A stretch of DNA of 64,000 nucleotides. Origin: Desulfurococcales archaeon. GTDB lineage: Archaea > Thermoproteota > Thermoprotei_A > Sulfolobales > Fervidicoccaceae. Shown here in pieces: positions 1 through 8,129 of this stretch. Both the position numbers and the translations under genes were made by a program. Position 1 is the first letter of the stretch. Each line of letters starts with the position of its first letter. The stretch lies in assembly GCA_009904015.1 (NCBI GenBank), contig WYEQ01000018.1:55061-119060 (forward strand), read 5' to 3'. The notes beneath the pieces are model-generated. The model saw nothing but the letters and a program-made list of their open reading frames with translations, searched no databases and was not told where the DNA came from.

Positions 1-189
1 CACAGTTTCTATAGAGCCTTGAAGCTCTTTTTTCTTGATGCTCCTCTTAGTGTACTCCAAGCATATCTCGCGTCTAATAGGGTCCAGCACGACCGGTTTC
101 TCAGGATCAACACATAAGTTACATAGTTCGTTAAACGTGCTGGAGTTTAATATAAATTCAGTGCCGCTACTAGTAATGGGCTGACCCAT
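1..189 (-). CDS. Hypothetical protein, partial (N-terminal 63 residues)
   Basis: An open frame runs on the minus strand from an ATG at 187-189 to the window edge without a stop, so only the N-terminus is present. It begins MGQPITSSGTEF and contains a CxxC pair (LCNLC) near residue 25, followed by a basic, lysine-rich stretch. A TATA-like TTTAAGTA (minus strand, 222-229) lies about 35 bases upstream of the ATG, which fits a short leader. I do not recognise the family. It follows priS on the same strand but is separated from it by about 260 bases with its own promoter-like element. Confidence 0.55.
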   Translation of the reverse strand, partial: MGQPITSSGTEFILNSSTFNELCNLCVDPEKPVVLDPIRREICLEYTKRSIKKKELQGSIETV

Positions 190-452
190 ACTTAATCACT
201 CGTGATATATTCTTCATGTATTACTTAAATGTTACGTTACGTTCAGCGAATCCGTTTGTCACCTAATATTAAACAAGCGTGGTTTTACTTTTTTTGATTA
301 ACACAATGATTTTTGTTCTTTAATATTAATATTAGCTAGCATCGATATAAATTTTCCAAAAACTAGTTGTTCGTGGAGAAAAGCTAATTTGTACTTGTTT
401 TCCGTTGAATAGTCTTTTATTAAAATCTTTGTTTCAATCTCATGGACGTTTT

Positions 453-1622
453 TCAAGGTAGTCTGGCTAGACCTCTAAGTAGCAGAAATATAGCGTAGCA
501 ATGCTCTATGGTCGTTTTCTCGTTTTTCTTTAGGTCAATTGATTTATCAAATATCGTGATATCGCTCAAGTCTACTAATGGAATAATAGTTGTTTTCCCC
601 TTAAATGGAGAAATATCGCATGAAAGCTGGAAGCTAGATAAATTCTCTGGCGATAGCACTATTGAGGGTAAACCTGTTTTTCCATGCAGACTTCCAGGTA
701 TCCTAACTAGTCTATGAATATCCATGGTTACTTTTTCATCTATGTATATAATGGTCTCTTTCACCAACTCATCAACGTTAAACTCTATGCCCATGAGAAT
801 TAGGTCATTTATAGTGTACCTTTTATTTACATCTAGCTTGTACTTATTGTAAGCCTCCCATCCTATTCTTCCTCTCCACCCACCATCAGCTGGGTGAGGA
901 ATGTACCTGGATCTTTCTCTTCTTCCGCCCCTAGGGATGTTAAGTAAATTAAGGTCGAGGCCTAGCCCCTTTATGTAGGAAGCTATTTCTCTCCTCTCAT
1001 CGCTTGAGAGCTTCATGCATTCTTTATCACACGTTACTCTAACGTGGAAACCACGATTACCAGTAAAAGTTACAGTGATTTGCGTGAACCCGAAGTCCCT
1101 TTTCAGAACATCTATTAGTTTAATTGTCTGATTAGCAGCTTTAGACAAGCATTCTTGGCTTATGCTCTCAGCTTCAACTATGTTTTTTGAGCCGCATCGA
1201 GGGCATTCCTTTATTCCTGGGTACGAAAAGCCACAATCTAGGCAGACATTCTTTATAATTCCTTCGCATCCAGGCAGAGCATCGGCGTCAATATCAAACA
1301 GTAGTTCGCTACCTAGCCATACCTTTTGCTCCATATCTTTTAGATGGGGAAATAGAAAAAGAGCTGAAGAGTAAAACGCGTTAGCAGGGGTATTTTCCAC
1401 TAGGTATCTTCTGACTTCTTGTTCTGAACGAAAAGATAAGTGCCTTACATAAGTGTCTTTTCCGAGAGGTTGAAAAGCAAATTCTCTTTTATCTAAATCG
1501 CTTGGCAGAAAAATGGTTGCCCTTGAGTAATAGGTCTTGAATAGCTTAGATATATATAGAAATGACTTACTCTGCTCTTGGAGCGACATAAGTTGTAAAC
1601 CAAGCTCCATCAGCAAGTTCAT
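453..1622 (-). CDS. priS: DNA primase small catalytic subunit PriS
   Basis: Catalytic subunit of the archaeal/eukaryotic-type primase, which makes primers at the replication fork with PriL. Visible features are the metal-binding LFDIDAD motif (Asp110, Asp112), a zinc knuckle CLDCG...CPRCG (Cys127/130/140/143), the nucleotide-binding FTGNRGFHV segment near residue 210, and the conserved IHRLVRIPGSLHGKTG block. The length of about 380 residues is near the upper end for archaeal PriS. The ATG at 1622 overlaps PCNA by 56 bases; a second ATG at 1589 (residue 12) overlaps by only 23 and may be the true start. It is the last gene of the TFS-small protein-PCNA-PriS run. Confidence 0.96.
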   Translation of the reverse strand: MNLLMELGLQLMSLQEQSKSFLYISKLFKTYYSRATIFLPSDLDKREFAFQPLGKDTYVRHLSFRSEQEVRRYLVENTPANAFYSSALFLFPHLKDMEQKVWLGSELLFDIDADALPGCEGIIKNVCLDCGFSYPGIKECPRCGSKNIVEAESISQECLSKAANQTIKLIDVLKRDFGFTQITVTFTGNRGFHVRVTCDKECMKLSSDERREIASYIKGLGLDLNLLNIPRGGRRERSRYIPHPADGGWRGRIGWEAYNKYKLDVNKRYTINDLILMGIEFNVDELVKETIIYIDEKVTMDIHRLVRIPGSLHGKTGLPSIVLSPENLSSFQLSCDISPFKGKTTIIPLVDLSDITIFDKSIDLKKNEKTTIEHCYAIFLLLRGLARLP

Positions 1623-2301
1623 AGGTCAATTTCAAGGGCATATCATTGGAGAACTGTATCCTCACAGTATCAGCAACCTTGCTTAAGGGCAGAAAAGCAT
1701 CTATGTATTCATAGCTATAGATTGAGCGCTGAGGCTCCTCAACCAAGCTTGAAATTATGCCTGACTCAGGGGTTAACTCGATTATAGCTTTAGCTGTTTC
1801 CCCTTCATTAAATAGAATTAATTTTTCATTATCCGCTTCAAGCCCCAAGATTTCTCCTACAGGCTCTATATCCTTGACTGATTCCTGGAAAATCGAGGAA
1901 GCCAGCCTAACATCAACCTTGAAGGGGGCTTTTATCTCGCCTATCTCAGCGTATTCAAGTGATATCAAGGGCTCATAGAAAATCCTTTGAAACCTCCCCT
2001 CAAAGGTTATTTTGAGCTTATCTCCAGCCAGCTCCATTACCAAGCTATCCTTTTTACCGGCTCTCCTGAAAACCCTGGCCAGCTCCTCAATATTGAGTGG
2101 AATTCTCACCTCTCCAGTAACTTCATATTCAGAGAAAGAGTCTTTTGGAAAGTACATATCAATCATTACGACATGGCTTGGATCAAGTGCTCTGAACCTC
2201 ACACCATCCTCGCTAAAAATAAAGACCCCTTCTTTAATGAGTTCTTTCAGCCCTGATACTATGTACCTCCAGACATGACCAGCGCCGTATCTTACCTTCA
2301 T
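1567..2301 (-). CDS. pcn: DNA polymerase sliding clamp (PCNA)
   Basis: The 244-residue clamp encircles DNA and tethers polymerase, ligase, FEN1 and other PIP-box proteins. The diagnostic LDPSHVVMIDMYFP block (residues 60-73) is present and the C-terminus ends in the usual YVAPR segment. It is the typical two-domain PCNA length. Crenarchaea often carry several paralogues forming heterotrimers; only one is seen here, so which subunit this is cannot be told. It sits between a small helical protein gene and priS, and its 3' end overlaps priS. A 23-bp inverted repeat lies just upstream of its start. Confidence 0.96.
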   Translation of the reverse strand: MKVRYGAGHVWRYIVSGLKELIKEGVFIFSEDGVRFRALDPSHVVMIDMYFPKDSFSEYEVTGEVRIPLNIEELARVFRRAGKKDSLVMELAGDKLKITFEGRFQRIFYEPLISLEYAEIGEIKAPFKVDVRLASSIFQESVKDIEPVGEILGLEADNEKLILFNEGETAKAIIELTPESGIISSLVEEPQRSIYSYEYIDAFLPLSKVADTVRIQFSNDMPLKLTYELADGAWFTTYVAPRAE

Positions 2302-2312
2302 TCACATTACAC

Positions 2313-2335
2313 CATTAATTAATTGTTAATTAATG
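2313..2335. repeat. 23-bp inverted repeat in the PCNA leader
   Basis: Perfect 10-base arms, CATTAATTAA and TTAATTAATG, are separated by TTG. The repeat lies 12-34 bases upstream of the PCNA start. The AT-rich arms could be a TATA element, an operator, or both. No hairpin-plus-poly-T arrangement is seen, so I do not call it a terminator. Function is inferred from position only. Confidence 0.6.
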
Positions 2336-2347
2336 CTGAATAAGTAT

Positions 2348-2527
2348 TTATTTATCGGTTTTTCCTGTTTGCTGAAGTATTCTATGCAGTGATAGAGATA
2401 TTAAATAAGCTTTTTTGATATTAATCCATGATGATATAGTGATAGGTGTTCTGGAAATAGCTTCAGCCAGCTCGTCGGCAAGGTCTTGTGCCAATGCTTT
2501 TAGAATTTCGATTTCTTCTTTACTCAT
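2348..2527 (-). CDS. Small helical protein between TFS and PCNA
   Basis: About 59 residues if started at the ATG at 2525-2527, which overlaps the TFS stop as ATGAGTAA; a longer in-frame start at 2584 lies wholly inside tfs and is less likely. The product (MSKEEIEILKALAQDL...) looks largely alpha-helical with no cysteines or catalytic motif. Tight overlap with tfs and co-orientation with PCNA and PriS indicate translational coupling in a transcription/replication operon. I do not recognise a family. A structural or accessory partner of PCNA or RNA polymerase is possible but unproven. Confidence 0.7.
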   Translation of the reverse strand: MSKEEIEILKALAQDLADELAEAISRTPITISSWINIKKAYLISLSLHRILQQTGKTDK

Positions 2528-2858
2528 ATTCTCTCCAGACGTGTCCACACTTGGTGCACCTGTAAAACCTAGTGGGCGGCTCATCAGCTCTTCTGGTTTG
2601 TAGAACCCACCAGTATGCCTCGTCGTTTCCGCATTTTGGGCAAATCACTCCTTTAATCTTCGGTAATGTTTCTTCTTTGTTTGATGATTCCACTAGTATT
2701 GTTTTTTCTTTGGGGCTGTGCTTTATCTCCTCTTTATAGGCTATTATTTGCGTGTTTTGAGTTTCTTCTACGTAGCCACATTTTGGGCATTTAAGCACTT
2801 TTTTATCCCCGATTTTTGTTACCTTCATTAAGCTTCCACATTTTGGGCAGAAATGCAT
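2520..2858 (-). CDS. tfs: Transcription factor S (TFS/Rpo9-like cleavage factor)
   Basis: This 112-residue factor has two zinc ribbons: CPKCGSLM...CPKCG at the N-terminus and CPKCG...CTKCG at the C-terminus. The C-terminal ribbon carries the ADEPPTRFYRC hairpin, whose Asp-Glu pair is inserted into the RNA polymerase active site to stimulate RNA cleavage of backtracked complexes in TFS/TFIIS. Length and architecture match archaeal TFS. The first 31 bases overlap the preceding gene, and the stop overlaps the start of the next small gene. Confidence 0.95.
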   Translation of the reverse strand: MHFCPKCGSLMKVTKIGDKKVLKCPKCGYVEETQNTQIIAYKEEIKHSPKEKTILVESSNKEETLPKIKGVICPKCGNDEAYWWVLQTRRADEPPTRFYRCTKCGHVWREYE

Positions 2859-3154
2859 GTGTCTTCACCTGATAGCTTCTTTAATGATTGTATGATGTCA
2901 TAAGCGAGGTTATAGAGTTCCGCATTATATACTTGTGATGCGTTGAGGATTTTAAATTCTGCTGGTAAATCGGAACCCTGTAAATAGTAAACTTTTCTTG
3001 TTTGTTTAAAAGCACTGTCGTTCTGTATGCGATTAATAAAGTCTTGGCCGGAACATCCAATATATACCTTCTCGAATGCACTTTTTCTAAGAAGAAATCC
3101 CACAACAAAGTTGTTCTTTGAAAAAAGAAAGAGAACTCTGCTTTCCTTCTTCAT
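2828..3154 (-). CDS. Hypothetical protein between Rpo11 and TFS
   Basis: The product is 108 residues, beginning MKKESRVLFLFSKNNF. No recognised motif: there are isolated cysteines but no CxxC pairs, and an alternating hydrophobic pattern suggests a small alpha/beta domain. The start is 3 bases downstream of the rpoL stop, and its 3' end overlaps tfs by 31 bases, so it is almost certainly co-transcribed and translationally coupled. Conserved position inside an RNA-polymerase/exosome operon would suggest a transcription or RNA-processing role, but the sequence alone does not support a named function. Confidence 0.75.
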   Translation of the reverse strand: MKKESRVLFLFSKNNFVVGFLLRKSAFEKVYIGCSGQDFINRIQNDSAFKQTRKVYYLQGSDLPAEFKILNASQVYNAELYNLAYDIIQSLKKLSGEDTCISAQNVEA

Positions 3155-3157
3155 TCT

Positions 3158-3436
3158 TTACAGCGCTTTCTCAATTTCTTTCTCAATTTCATCTAGTTTG
3201 TTTTTTAGTCTCTCAACAGCTTTTTCTAATATATCAAATGGTGAATAACCCTCTTTTGTCTTAACATAGAGCTTGATGACGTTTTTCAATGGGTGCTCCT
3301 GAACATAGTAAGCCACGTCGACCTCCTCCATTAATAATAGCTCTTTTGATAGCATTGAGCCAAGAGTGTGTGTTTCGCCCTCTATCTCTATTTCCAGCTC
3401 GTTTTGCGATGGTACATTTATGCTTATAATCTTCAT
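3158..3436 (-). CDS. rpoL: RNA polymerase subunit Rpo11 (RpoL)
   Basis: The 92-residue homologue of eukaryotic RPB11 pairs with Rpo3 in the assembly platform of archaeal RNA polymerase. The family signature EGETHTLGSMLSKELL is at residues 19-34, followed by VDVAYYVQEHPL, and a long C-terminal amphipathic helix (residues 66-92) forms the dimer interface in this family. Length is normal. It is upstream of an unknown gene and tfs, and downstream of the DUF2067-like gene and csl4 after a 94-base gap that may hold its own promoter. Confidence 0.95.
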   Translation of the reverse strand: MKIISINVPSQNELEIEIEGETHTLGSMLSKELLLMEEVDVAYYVQEHPLKNVIKLYVKTKEGYSPFDILEKAVERLKNKLDEIEKEIEKAL

Positions 3437-3530
3437 GTTTCACCACTTTGTAAATTAGCTTTCTATACTTTTGGTTAGTTACGATTATAAAAGTTTGTAC
3501 GATGATTCCTTGACTTTAAGCCACTTCGTG

Positions 3531-4151
3531 CTATATTTCGTCAATTACGCTTAGATTCATTTTCATTAGTGCATCGTAAGCCGATTGGGGATTAACATTT
3601 AGAGTGTACTTCTCATCTATTTTTTTGAAAACGCCTCGTCTCTCTCCTATTTTCGCTACAGTGTCCAGGTCTAAATCAAAAATTACTGATATAACAGTCG
3701 CGACTCTCCTAGCGGCTCCAGAAAAACGTTCTTTCGCTAAGATATAGTTGTCAAAAAGCTTCTTGGCATACTCTGTTAGTGTTTGGTAATTTATCTTGAC
3801 TTTTACTTCGTTGTCGCTTTCATCGAACGGTATCCCTAACAGCCTCAAAGTATCTGTCAGCAGGTCAACGCTGAGGGGAAAACCCAGTACAGAGGCTATT
3901 TTATCCTTCGGTATCTGTACTTCGTTGCCACTCGTCATTTTGTGTTTTTCTATGATTTTTCTGTAAGCAGCCTTCATGAAACTAATGCTTCTCTCAACAC
4001 TAACAGCGTCGCCGTATAGTTTAACCACGATTTTCGTAGGATAAATATCAAGCGATATGAACTGAGACTGGCTTGCTTTCCTAAGCTCTTCCCCAAGGAC
4101 GTATGGGTCCAGGCCTGATGGTACCTTGAAAACTATCTGCCTCTTAGTCAT
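3531..4151 (-). CDS. Conserved archaeal protein, DUF2067-like
   Basis: A 206-residue protein (MTKRQIVFKVPSGLDPY...) whose composition, length and position next to csl4 and rpoL fit the crenarchaeal DUF2067 group. The N-terminal half alternates beta and alpha elements like a KH/THUMP-type RNA-binding fold; this is a guess from pattern. The C-terminal half is helical. There are no catalytic residues or cysteines. Its start (4151) directly abuts the csl4 stop (4152), so it is co-translated with the exosome subunit. A role in RNA handling is inferred from that linkage. Confidence 0.7.
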   Translation of the reverse strand: MTKRQIVFKVPSGLDPYVLGEELRKASQSQFISLDIYPTKIVVKLYGDAVSVERSISFMKAAYRKIIEKHKMTSGNEVQIPKDKIASVLGFPLSVDLLTDTLRLLGIPFDESDNEVKVKINYQTLTEYAKKLFDNYILAKERFSGAARRVATVISVIFDLDLDTVAKIGERRGVFKKIDEKYTLNVNPQSAYDALMKMNLSVIDEI

Positions 4152-4754
4152 TCAGGGCTTCAACTCTTTTTGCATCATGATGTTGTAGTAGTTTTTCGAT
4201 ACTAATCTACTGAAGCTAGACTTGCATCTTGGACAAACCAGTTTCCCTTCCCTGAACAGCAATACATGTCCGCAGTACCCACACGATGACAGGATCACTC
4301 CTAATCCCGGAGCTTTTGTTGATAGATTATATGGATTATAATTATTCATAGTCTTAGCCAGAATCACGTCTCCCACAGCGAATAAATCGTACAACGACTT
4401 TACGTACTCTTGGGATACCTGACTTATGTGTAATACACCGGCGAACGGTCCTGTTGGTATTATTTTTTTGTTATCGTACATCCCAATAATCGTTGCTAAT
4501 AAGAAATCTGTTCTGATGTTCTGGATTACTCCAACAACAACGCTGTTTTCTCTGGGAACAACGTATCTTCTTTTCCTCGTGGGAACAACTTTTATTAGCC
4601 TGGCGGCGTTGTCCCAAAAAGGCTTCCCAACGATACTTGCTCTTATTAGTCCTTTTTCATCATCTACGTAGGTATTTTCTCCAGGAAAGAACTCCTCAAT
4701 CACGTTTAGTGGTGTTGATGGATAAACCAACTTGTCCTTTACGTTATTCTCCAT
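4152..4754 (-). CDS. csl4: Exosome RNA-binding cap subunit Csl4
   Basis: The 200-residue cap protein binds RNA substrate on the Rrp41-Rrp42 exosome ring. It has an N-terminal beta domain, a central S1 domain (about residues 68-150, GVIQNIR...GVLHISQVS) and a C-terminal zinc ribbon CGYCG...CPRCKSS that in archaeal Csl4 contacts DnaG. Order and length are typical. It overlaps the upstream methyltransferase gene by 11 bases and abuts the downstream DUF2067-like gene, placing RNA degradation, rRNA methylation and RNA polymerase genes in one transcript. Confidence 0.93.
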   Translation of the reverse strand: MENNVKDKLVYPSTPLNVIEEFFPGENTYVDDEKGLIRASIVGKPFWDNAARLIKVVPTRKRRYVVPRENSVVVGVIQNIRTDFLLATIIGMYDNKKIIPTGPFAGVLHISQVSQEYVKSLYDLFAVGDVILAKTMNNYNPYNLSTKAPGLGVILSSCGYCGHVLLFREGKLVCPRCKSSFSRLVSKNYYNIMMQKELKP

Positions 4755-5352
4755 ATTTGATTGCCTCCACTATCAGTGCTTTTGTCTTGTAGATTTTTTT
4801 CTCGTGGTGAGATAGACTAGGCTTTATCGGGAAATCCCTTACTTCTTTTTTAATTATTTTCCAGTTATTATTTTCTATTAACTTTACGATATAGTTCTTC
4901 TCTAAATCCCTTGGCAGAGCGTGTATGCTTATAATCATTTCTGATATCTCCATTGCTTTTTCTAGAAAAAAGGAGTCGATACCCCTAACCCTGGTACCCC
5001 ATGGAGGGTTCATCGCAACTGTTGAACCAGAAACATTTTTTCGTATGGACAGGAACCTCACATCGCTTAGGATAAAGTCCACTTTATCAGCTAGCTCCTC
5101 TGCACGCGCGAACTCTAATGCCTTGCTTATAACTTTCTTATCGATATCCACGCACACGCAGTATGGAGCTCCAACATAGATAAAGGAGAAACACAAGCTC
5201 CCAGTTCCGCAGCCAAGGTCTACGGTAATTCTCGGAATAATTCCTCTGCTCTTAACAACATCCCAAGCTATATCAGCGGCAATATCAGGAGGAGTCTTGT
5301 ACTGCTCAAGCTCCTCGACCGGGTTATCGATGTTCGGCACTTTTGACAACAT
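4744..5352 (-). CDS. METTL5-like RNA N6-adenine methyltransferase
   Basis: A 202-residue class I SAM-dependent methyltransferase. Visible are a QYKTPPDIAADIAW block, motif I VDLGCGTGSL (residues 44-53), an acidic VDIDKK strand, and catalytic motif IV NPPWGTRV, as in the METTL5 family that makes m6A in small-subunit rRNA. A basic C-terminal region follows. It overlaps csl4 by 11 bases and lies downstream of dph2. The METTL5-type NPPxGT motif is more specific than a generic methylase call, but the substrate is inferred from the family. Confidence 0.88.
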   Translation of the reverse strand: MLSKVPNIDNPVEELEQYKTPPDIAADIAWDVVKSRGIIPRITVDLGCGTGSLCFSFIYVGAPYCVCVDIDKKVISKALEFARAEELADKVDFILSDVRFLSIRKNVSGSTVAMNPPWGTRVRGIDSFFLEKAMEISEMIISIHALPRDLEKNYIVKLIENNNWKIIKKEVRDFPIKPSLSHHEKKIYKTKALIVEAIKYGE

Positions 5353-5400
5353 TATCTCGAGATGCTTTTTTCTACCAACAAAAATGCTGGATATATATGC

Positions 5401-6432
5401 TCACCAAGGAAATCTATAGGGCTCTAGCTGGTTTGTTAAAACCATTATGGCTTCTCCTGGAGTCAGGACGGGCTTGGGGAAATCGATCAGTGTGAAATCA
5501 TCAATCGGTATCCTGGGGCAAGACGTTATGATATGCGCATCAATATCCCGCGAATCAATAGATAGGATTTCTCTTTGCGTAACGTATCGAGAGTAAACCA
5601 TGAGGTAGGATCCTCCCCTCTTCTCTATGAGGCCTGCAATATGCTTGGCGTAATCAAGCCTTGTCTGCCCATACAAAGCCCCGACCCATATAGCCCATCT
5701 AGTAGCATTAAGAGCCTTGTAAATTACGCCATACCTTTTCTTTAACCAGTTTTTTCTCTCTTCATCTAAACTGGATACTTTCATAAGATAAGGGTCAATC
5801 TGGAAGACAGGCTTGGCCGTTGCCAAGGCGGCCCCAAGCGCGTGGAACAAACCACTTGATATAACTATGACTGAATCATTGCTACCAGTAGCCTGAGTAA
5901 TAGCCCTGTAATCACATCCTATTACTAATCCAGGCAAGCCACCGAGGACTTCCGGAACTCTGGCGTCTATACCCTTCTTCTTCAACTCATCAACAATTCT
6001 TTTTGCTTCTCGCAGATGTTGAGCAGTAGCTATTACAATGGGATTGCTAAGGTTCTTTTCTCTTAATAACTGCTCTAATTCGGAGAGAATTTCATCGGGA
6101 ATCCCACCTTTATACTCCATAGGAATATAGAGAACATCAACTCCCAACTCATGATGTATGGGATTATATGAATAAGGATAATGACCATAGTGAACAATCA
6201 AGTTAGCGCCTATCCTCTTAGCTTCAAAAACGGGAATATCACACGCTCCCCAGTTAGGATCACCACTTATAATAACCTCGACTCTGCACTCGTTCTCTAT
6301 TTCTCTAGAGATAATGCTCGCGTATTGTTTTACTCCCTCAGGTAGTTGTAAGAGTATCCTGCTGTACTTACCTATTCTGAGATACTGGCACAACTCCTTT
6401 ATCTTAAAGTCGTAGGGGATCTCCAGCGTCAT
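5401..6432 (-). CDS. dph2: Diphthamide biosynthesis enzyme Dph2 (3-amino-3-carboxypropyl transferase)
   Basis: Catalyses the first step of diphthamide formation on EF-2 using an unusual radical SAM reaction with a [4Fe-4S] cluster. Counting from an upstream in-frame TTG at 6450, three widely spaced cysteines, WGACD (70), IGCD (179) and TSCPR (311), match the three cluster ligands of archaeal Dph2. I place the start at the ATG at 6430-6432 because GAGGA lies about 7 bases before it. It is downstream of rpl10e and upstream of the METTL5-like gene in the same orientation, so elongation-factor modification is linked to ribosome and RNA genes. Confidence 0.94.
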   Translation of the reverse strand: MTLEIPYDFKIKELCQYLRIGKYSRILLQLPEGVKQYASIISREIENECRVEVIISGDPNWGACDIPVFEAKRIGANLIVHYGHYPYSYNPIHHELGVDVLYIPMEYKGGIPDEILSELEQLLREKNLSNPIVIATAQHLREAKRIVDELKKKGIDARVPEVLGGLPGLVIGCDYRAITQATGSNDSVIVISSGLFHALGAALATAKPVFQIDPYLMKVSSLDEERKNWLKKRYGVIYKALNATRWAIWVGALYGQTRLDYAKHIAGLIEKRGGSYLMVYSRYVTQREILSIDSRDIDAHIITSCPRIPIDDFTLIDFPKPVLTPGEAIMVLTNQLEPYRFPW

Positions 6433-6525
6433 GTTTCTTCCTCTATTCAAATATACATGAAAGATCGCTTCAAATGTGTTTTGATGAACTATGTATTAAA
6501 AACATCTCTTAAAAAGCAACGTGTA

Positions 6526-6547
6526 AATCCGAGTCTAATCCGAGTCT
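6526..6547. repeat. 11-bp tandem duplication in the rpl10e-dph2 gap
   Basis: AATCCGAGTCT occurs twice head-to-tail in the 188-base (or slightly longer) gap between rpl10e and dph2. The gap holds no other recognisable feature. It may be a simple slippage duplication or a repeated protein-binding site in the dph2 leader. Confidence 0.55.
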
Positions 6548-6638
6548 TAGTTTAGGAAATGGTTTTCTAATGAAAAGCTTTAACGGACATAAGTAGCATA
6601 AAACTGAGGTATAAATGATGGTTTAGGAGTGATCTTTA

Positions 6639-7157
6639 TCAAGAAGCTGATTCTTGTAGTTGTTCTATCTCTATTCTGCATGGGAAAGGTATTTTTTTCG
6701 AGCCTATCTCCAAGGCTCTCTTAGCTTTATCTACACCGTCTTTCTTAACTATTACGTACGCTATTTCCTGTCCTGGGTATACTCTTGCGGCCGTGCCTAT
6801 CGGCTTCCCAAAGCTCAGCCTCATTCCATCCTGTAATCTGTCAGCCCCAGCGAAAGCCATCAGTTTGTTCTCCCTGAGAACGTGATGGGGATAAACCTTA
6901 ACAACGAACAAGAATTTGTTTTCGCCCAAGCTTATTGTAAGTTGTTTTAAAACATTTGTTCTAAGAGATTCAAGAGCGTTGTGTCGTATCTGGCCTGCTT
7001 CAGTAACTATGAGGCTAACCTTGTAGTCGCCCTGGAATTTCGGGTCTCCCATCACGAACTTCGTTATTTTTGGCTGGGGAACTCCTGGAATGTACTCTTT
7101 TCTTGTGTAAGGCGGCGTATCGAACCTGGAGTAGCATCTACCCGGTCTTAATGGCAA
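6639..7157 (-). CDS. rpl10e: 50S ribosomal protein L10e (uL16)
   Basis: The 172-residue archaeal uL16 sits near the peptidyl-transferase centre and the tRNA acceptor arm in the large subunit. The N-terminal [20 protein letters not shown] and the central [25 protein letters not shown] are diagnostic. The start codon is TTG, with GGGTGA about 9 bases upstream. It is divergent from rpl21e across a 223-base intergenic region, and leads the minus-strand supercluster. Confidence 0.96.
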   Translation of the reverse strand: MPLRPGRCYSRFDTPPYTRKEYIPGVPQPKITKFVMGDPKFQGDYKVSLIVTEAGQIRHNALESLRTNVLKQLTISLGENKFLFVVKVYPHHVLRENKLMAFAGADRLQDGMRLSFGKPIGTAARVYPGQEIAYVIVKKDGVDKAKRALEIGSKKIPFPCRIEIEQLQESAS

Positions 7158-7321
7158 TTTTCTTCACCCTTTACAACTCAAACCTTTTTTGTCATCCTGG
7201 GCTTAATAAAATTGTTCTCTAGTACATGCACTTTGAATGGAGCAAAAAAGCATTACTATTTTCACAGATAAATATTTGTGCCTAAACAAAATAGGTATAA
7301 TCGATCTCCTTTAGTGTTAAG

Positions 7322-7329
7322 TTTAATAA
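7322..7329 (+). promoter_or_regulatory. TATA-like box for rpl21e-rpoF
   Basis: TTTAATAA lies 52 bases before the rpl21e ATG in the divergent rpl10e/rpl21e intergenic region, allowing a leader of about 25-30 bases that contains the ribosome-binding site GGAGAT just before the ATG at 7381. Inferred from archaeal promoter spacing. Confidence 0.45.
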
Positions 7330-7380
7330 CGCTTTTGATTTTTAATGAGGAGTGAGTAAAAAGGATTACTGGAGATAAGC

Positions 7381-7722
7381 ATGGTTAAAGCACCTAGAGG
7401 AATCAGGCATAGAACAAGAAAGAAGATGAAGAAGAGCGTTAGGGAGAAAGGCGCTGTGCCCCCATTGAGTCTACTTATGATAGAGTATTCCCCCGGAGAC
7501 CTGGTGTATATACACGTGAACCCAGCTATACACAAAGGCATGCCGCATAGAAGATACATTGGGATGACGGGCGTAGTTCTAGGGAAGAAAGGAAAATCCT
7601 ACATGGTAGAGGTAAAAGTCGGCGGGAAGAAAAAAGTTCTCTATATCAGGCCCGAGCATCTCAAGCCAGCTGGAGGTTCAATAACTTTAGAGACCGCCCA
7701 GGAGGTAGGTGGGTCTGCCTAG
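7381..7722 (+). CDS. rpl21e: 50S ribosomal protein L21e
   Basis: The 113-residue basic ribosomal protein has the signature MVKAPRGIRHRTRKKMKK, the central EYSPGDLVYIHVNPAIHKG (an SH3-like barrel) and PHRRYIGMTG. A clear Shine-Dalgarno GGAGAT precedes the ATG. The 3' end overlaps rpoF by 14 bases, a conserved archaeal pairing (rpl21e-rpoF-DUF655-ksgA). The C-terminal extension after the RPEHLKP block is slightly longer than usual. Confidence 0.96.
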   Translation: MVKAPRGIRHRTRKKMKKSVREKGAVPPLSLLMIEYSPGDLVYIHVNPAIHKGMPHRRYIGMTGVVLGKKGKSYMVEVKVGGKKKVLYIRPEHLKPAGGSITLETAQEVGGSA

Positions 7723-8044
7723 AAAAGTTATCGATGCGAAGTACATAACTAACTCCGAGGCATACGTTATTATAAATAGCAAGTTATCTGACAAGGTAGA
7801 AAACATCATCATAAAGAGAACATCAGAGCATTTGAGCTCGCTGAGGCTATGCGACCCAGAGACAGCTATTGCGGTTAAGAACGAGCTGAGAAATCTTGGT
7901 TTCAGCGAAGAGGCATCCATAATACTTATTAATGTACTCCCAAAAGATGCAGCCGAGGCAAGGGCTCTTCTATCTCCACTTGAGCCTAGAAAAACTCTGG
8001 AGGATTTTTCTAAAGCAATTGAGATTATTTCCAAGTGTCTTTAG
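7709..8044 (+). CDS. rpoF: RNA polymerase subunit Rpo4 (RpoF)
   Basis: The 111-residue homologue of RPB4 forms the Rpo4/Rpo7 stalk that binds nascent RNA and helps open the promoter. The N-terminus contacts Rpo7; the C-terminal helical HRDC-like domain contains LRNLGFSEEASIILINVLPKDAAEARALL. It begins with GTG inside the end of rpl21e and is preceded by a strong GGAGGT (7701-7706). Position after rpl21e and before DUF655 is the canonical archaeal order. Confidence 0.93.
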   Translation: MGLPRKVIDAKYITNSEAYVIINSKLSDKVENIIIKRTSEHLSSLRLCDPETAIAVKNELRNLGFSEEASIILINVLPKDAAEARALLSPLEPRKTLEDFSKAIEIISKCL

Positions 8045-8129
8045 GGTTATATAATAGTTATTTAGGTTTAAGTACAAATTATGTATTGTGCTAACTGAAT
8101 TTTGTTTTTCGTCGAGAGGTGTATAGATA

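Noticed and set aside
424..452. CRISPR-like repeat near TTTGTTTCAATCTCATGG
   Set aside because: Only one copy is seen and there is no spacing pattern; no CRISPR array is present in the window.
6480..6640. C/D box guide RNA in the rpl10e-dph2 gap
   Set aside because: TGATGA near 6482 and CTGA near 6604 occur, but the spacing (over 120 bases) and lack of internal C'/D' boxes do not fit a guide RNA.
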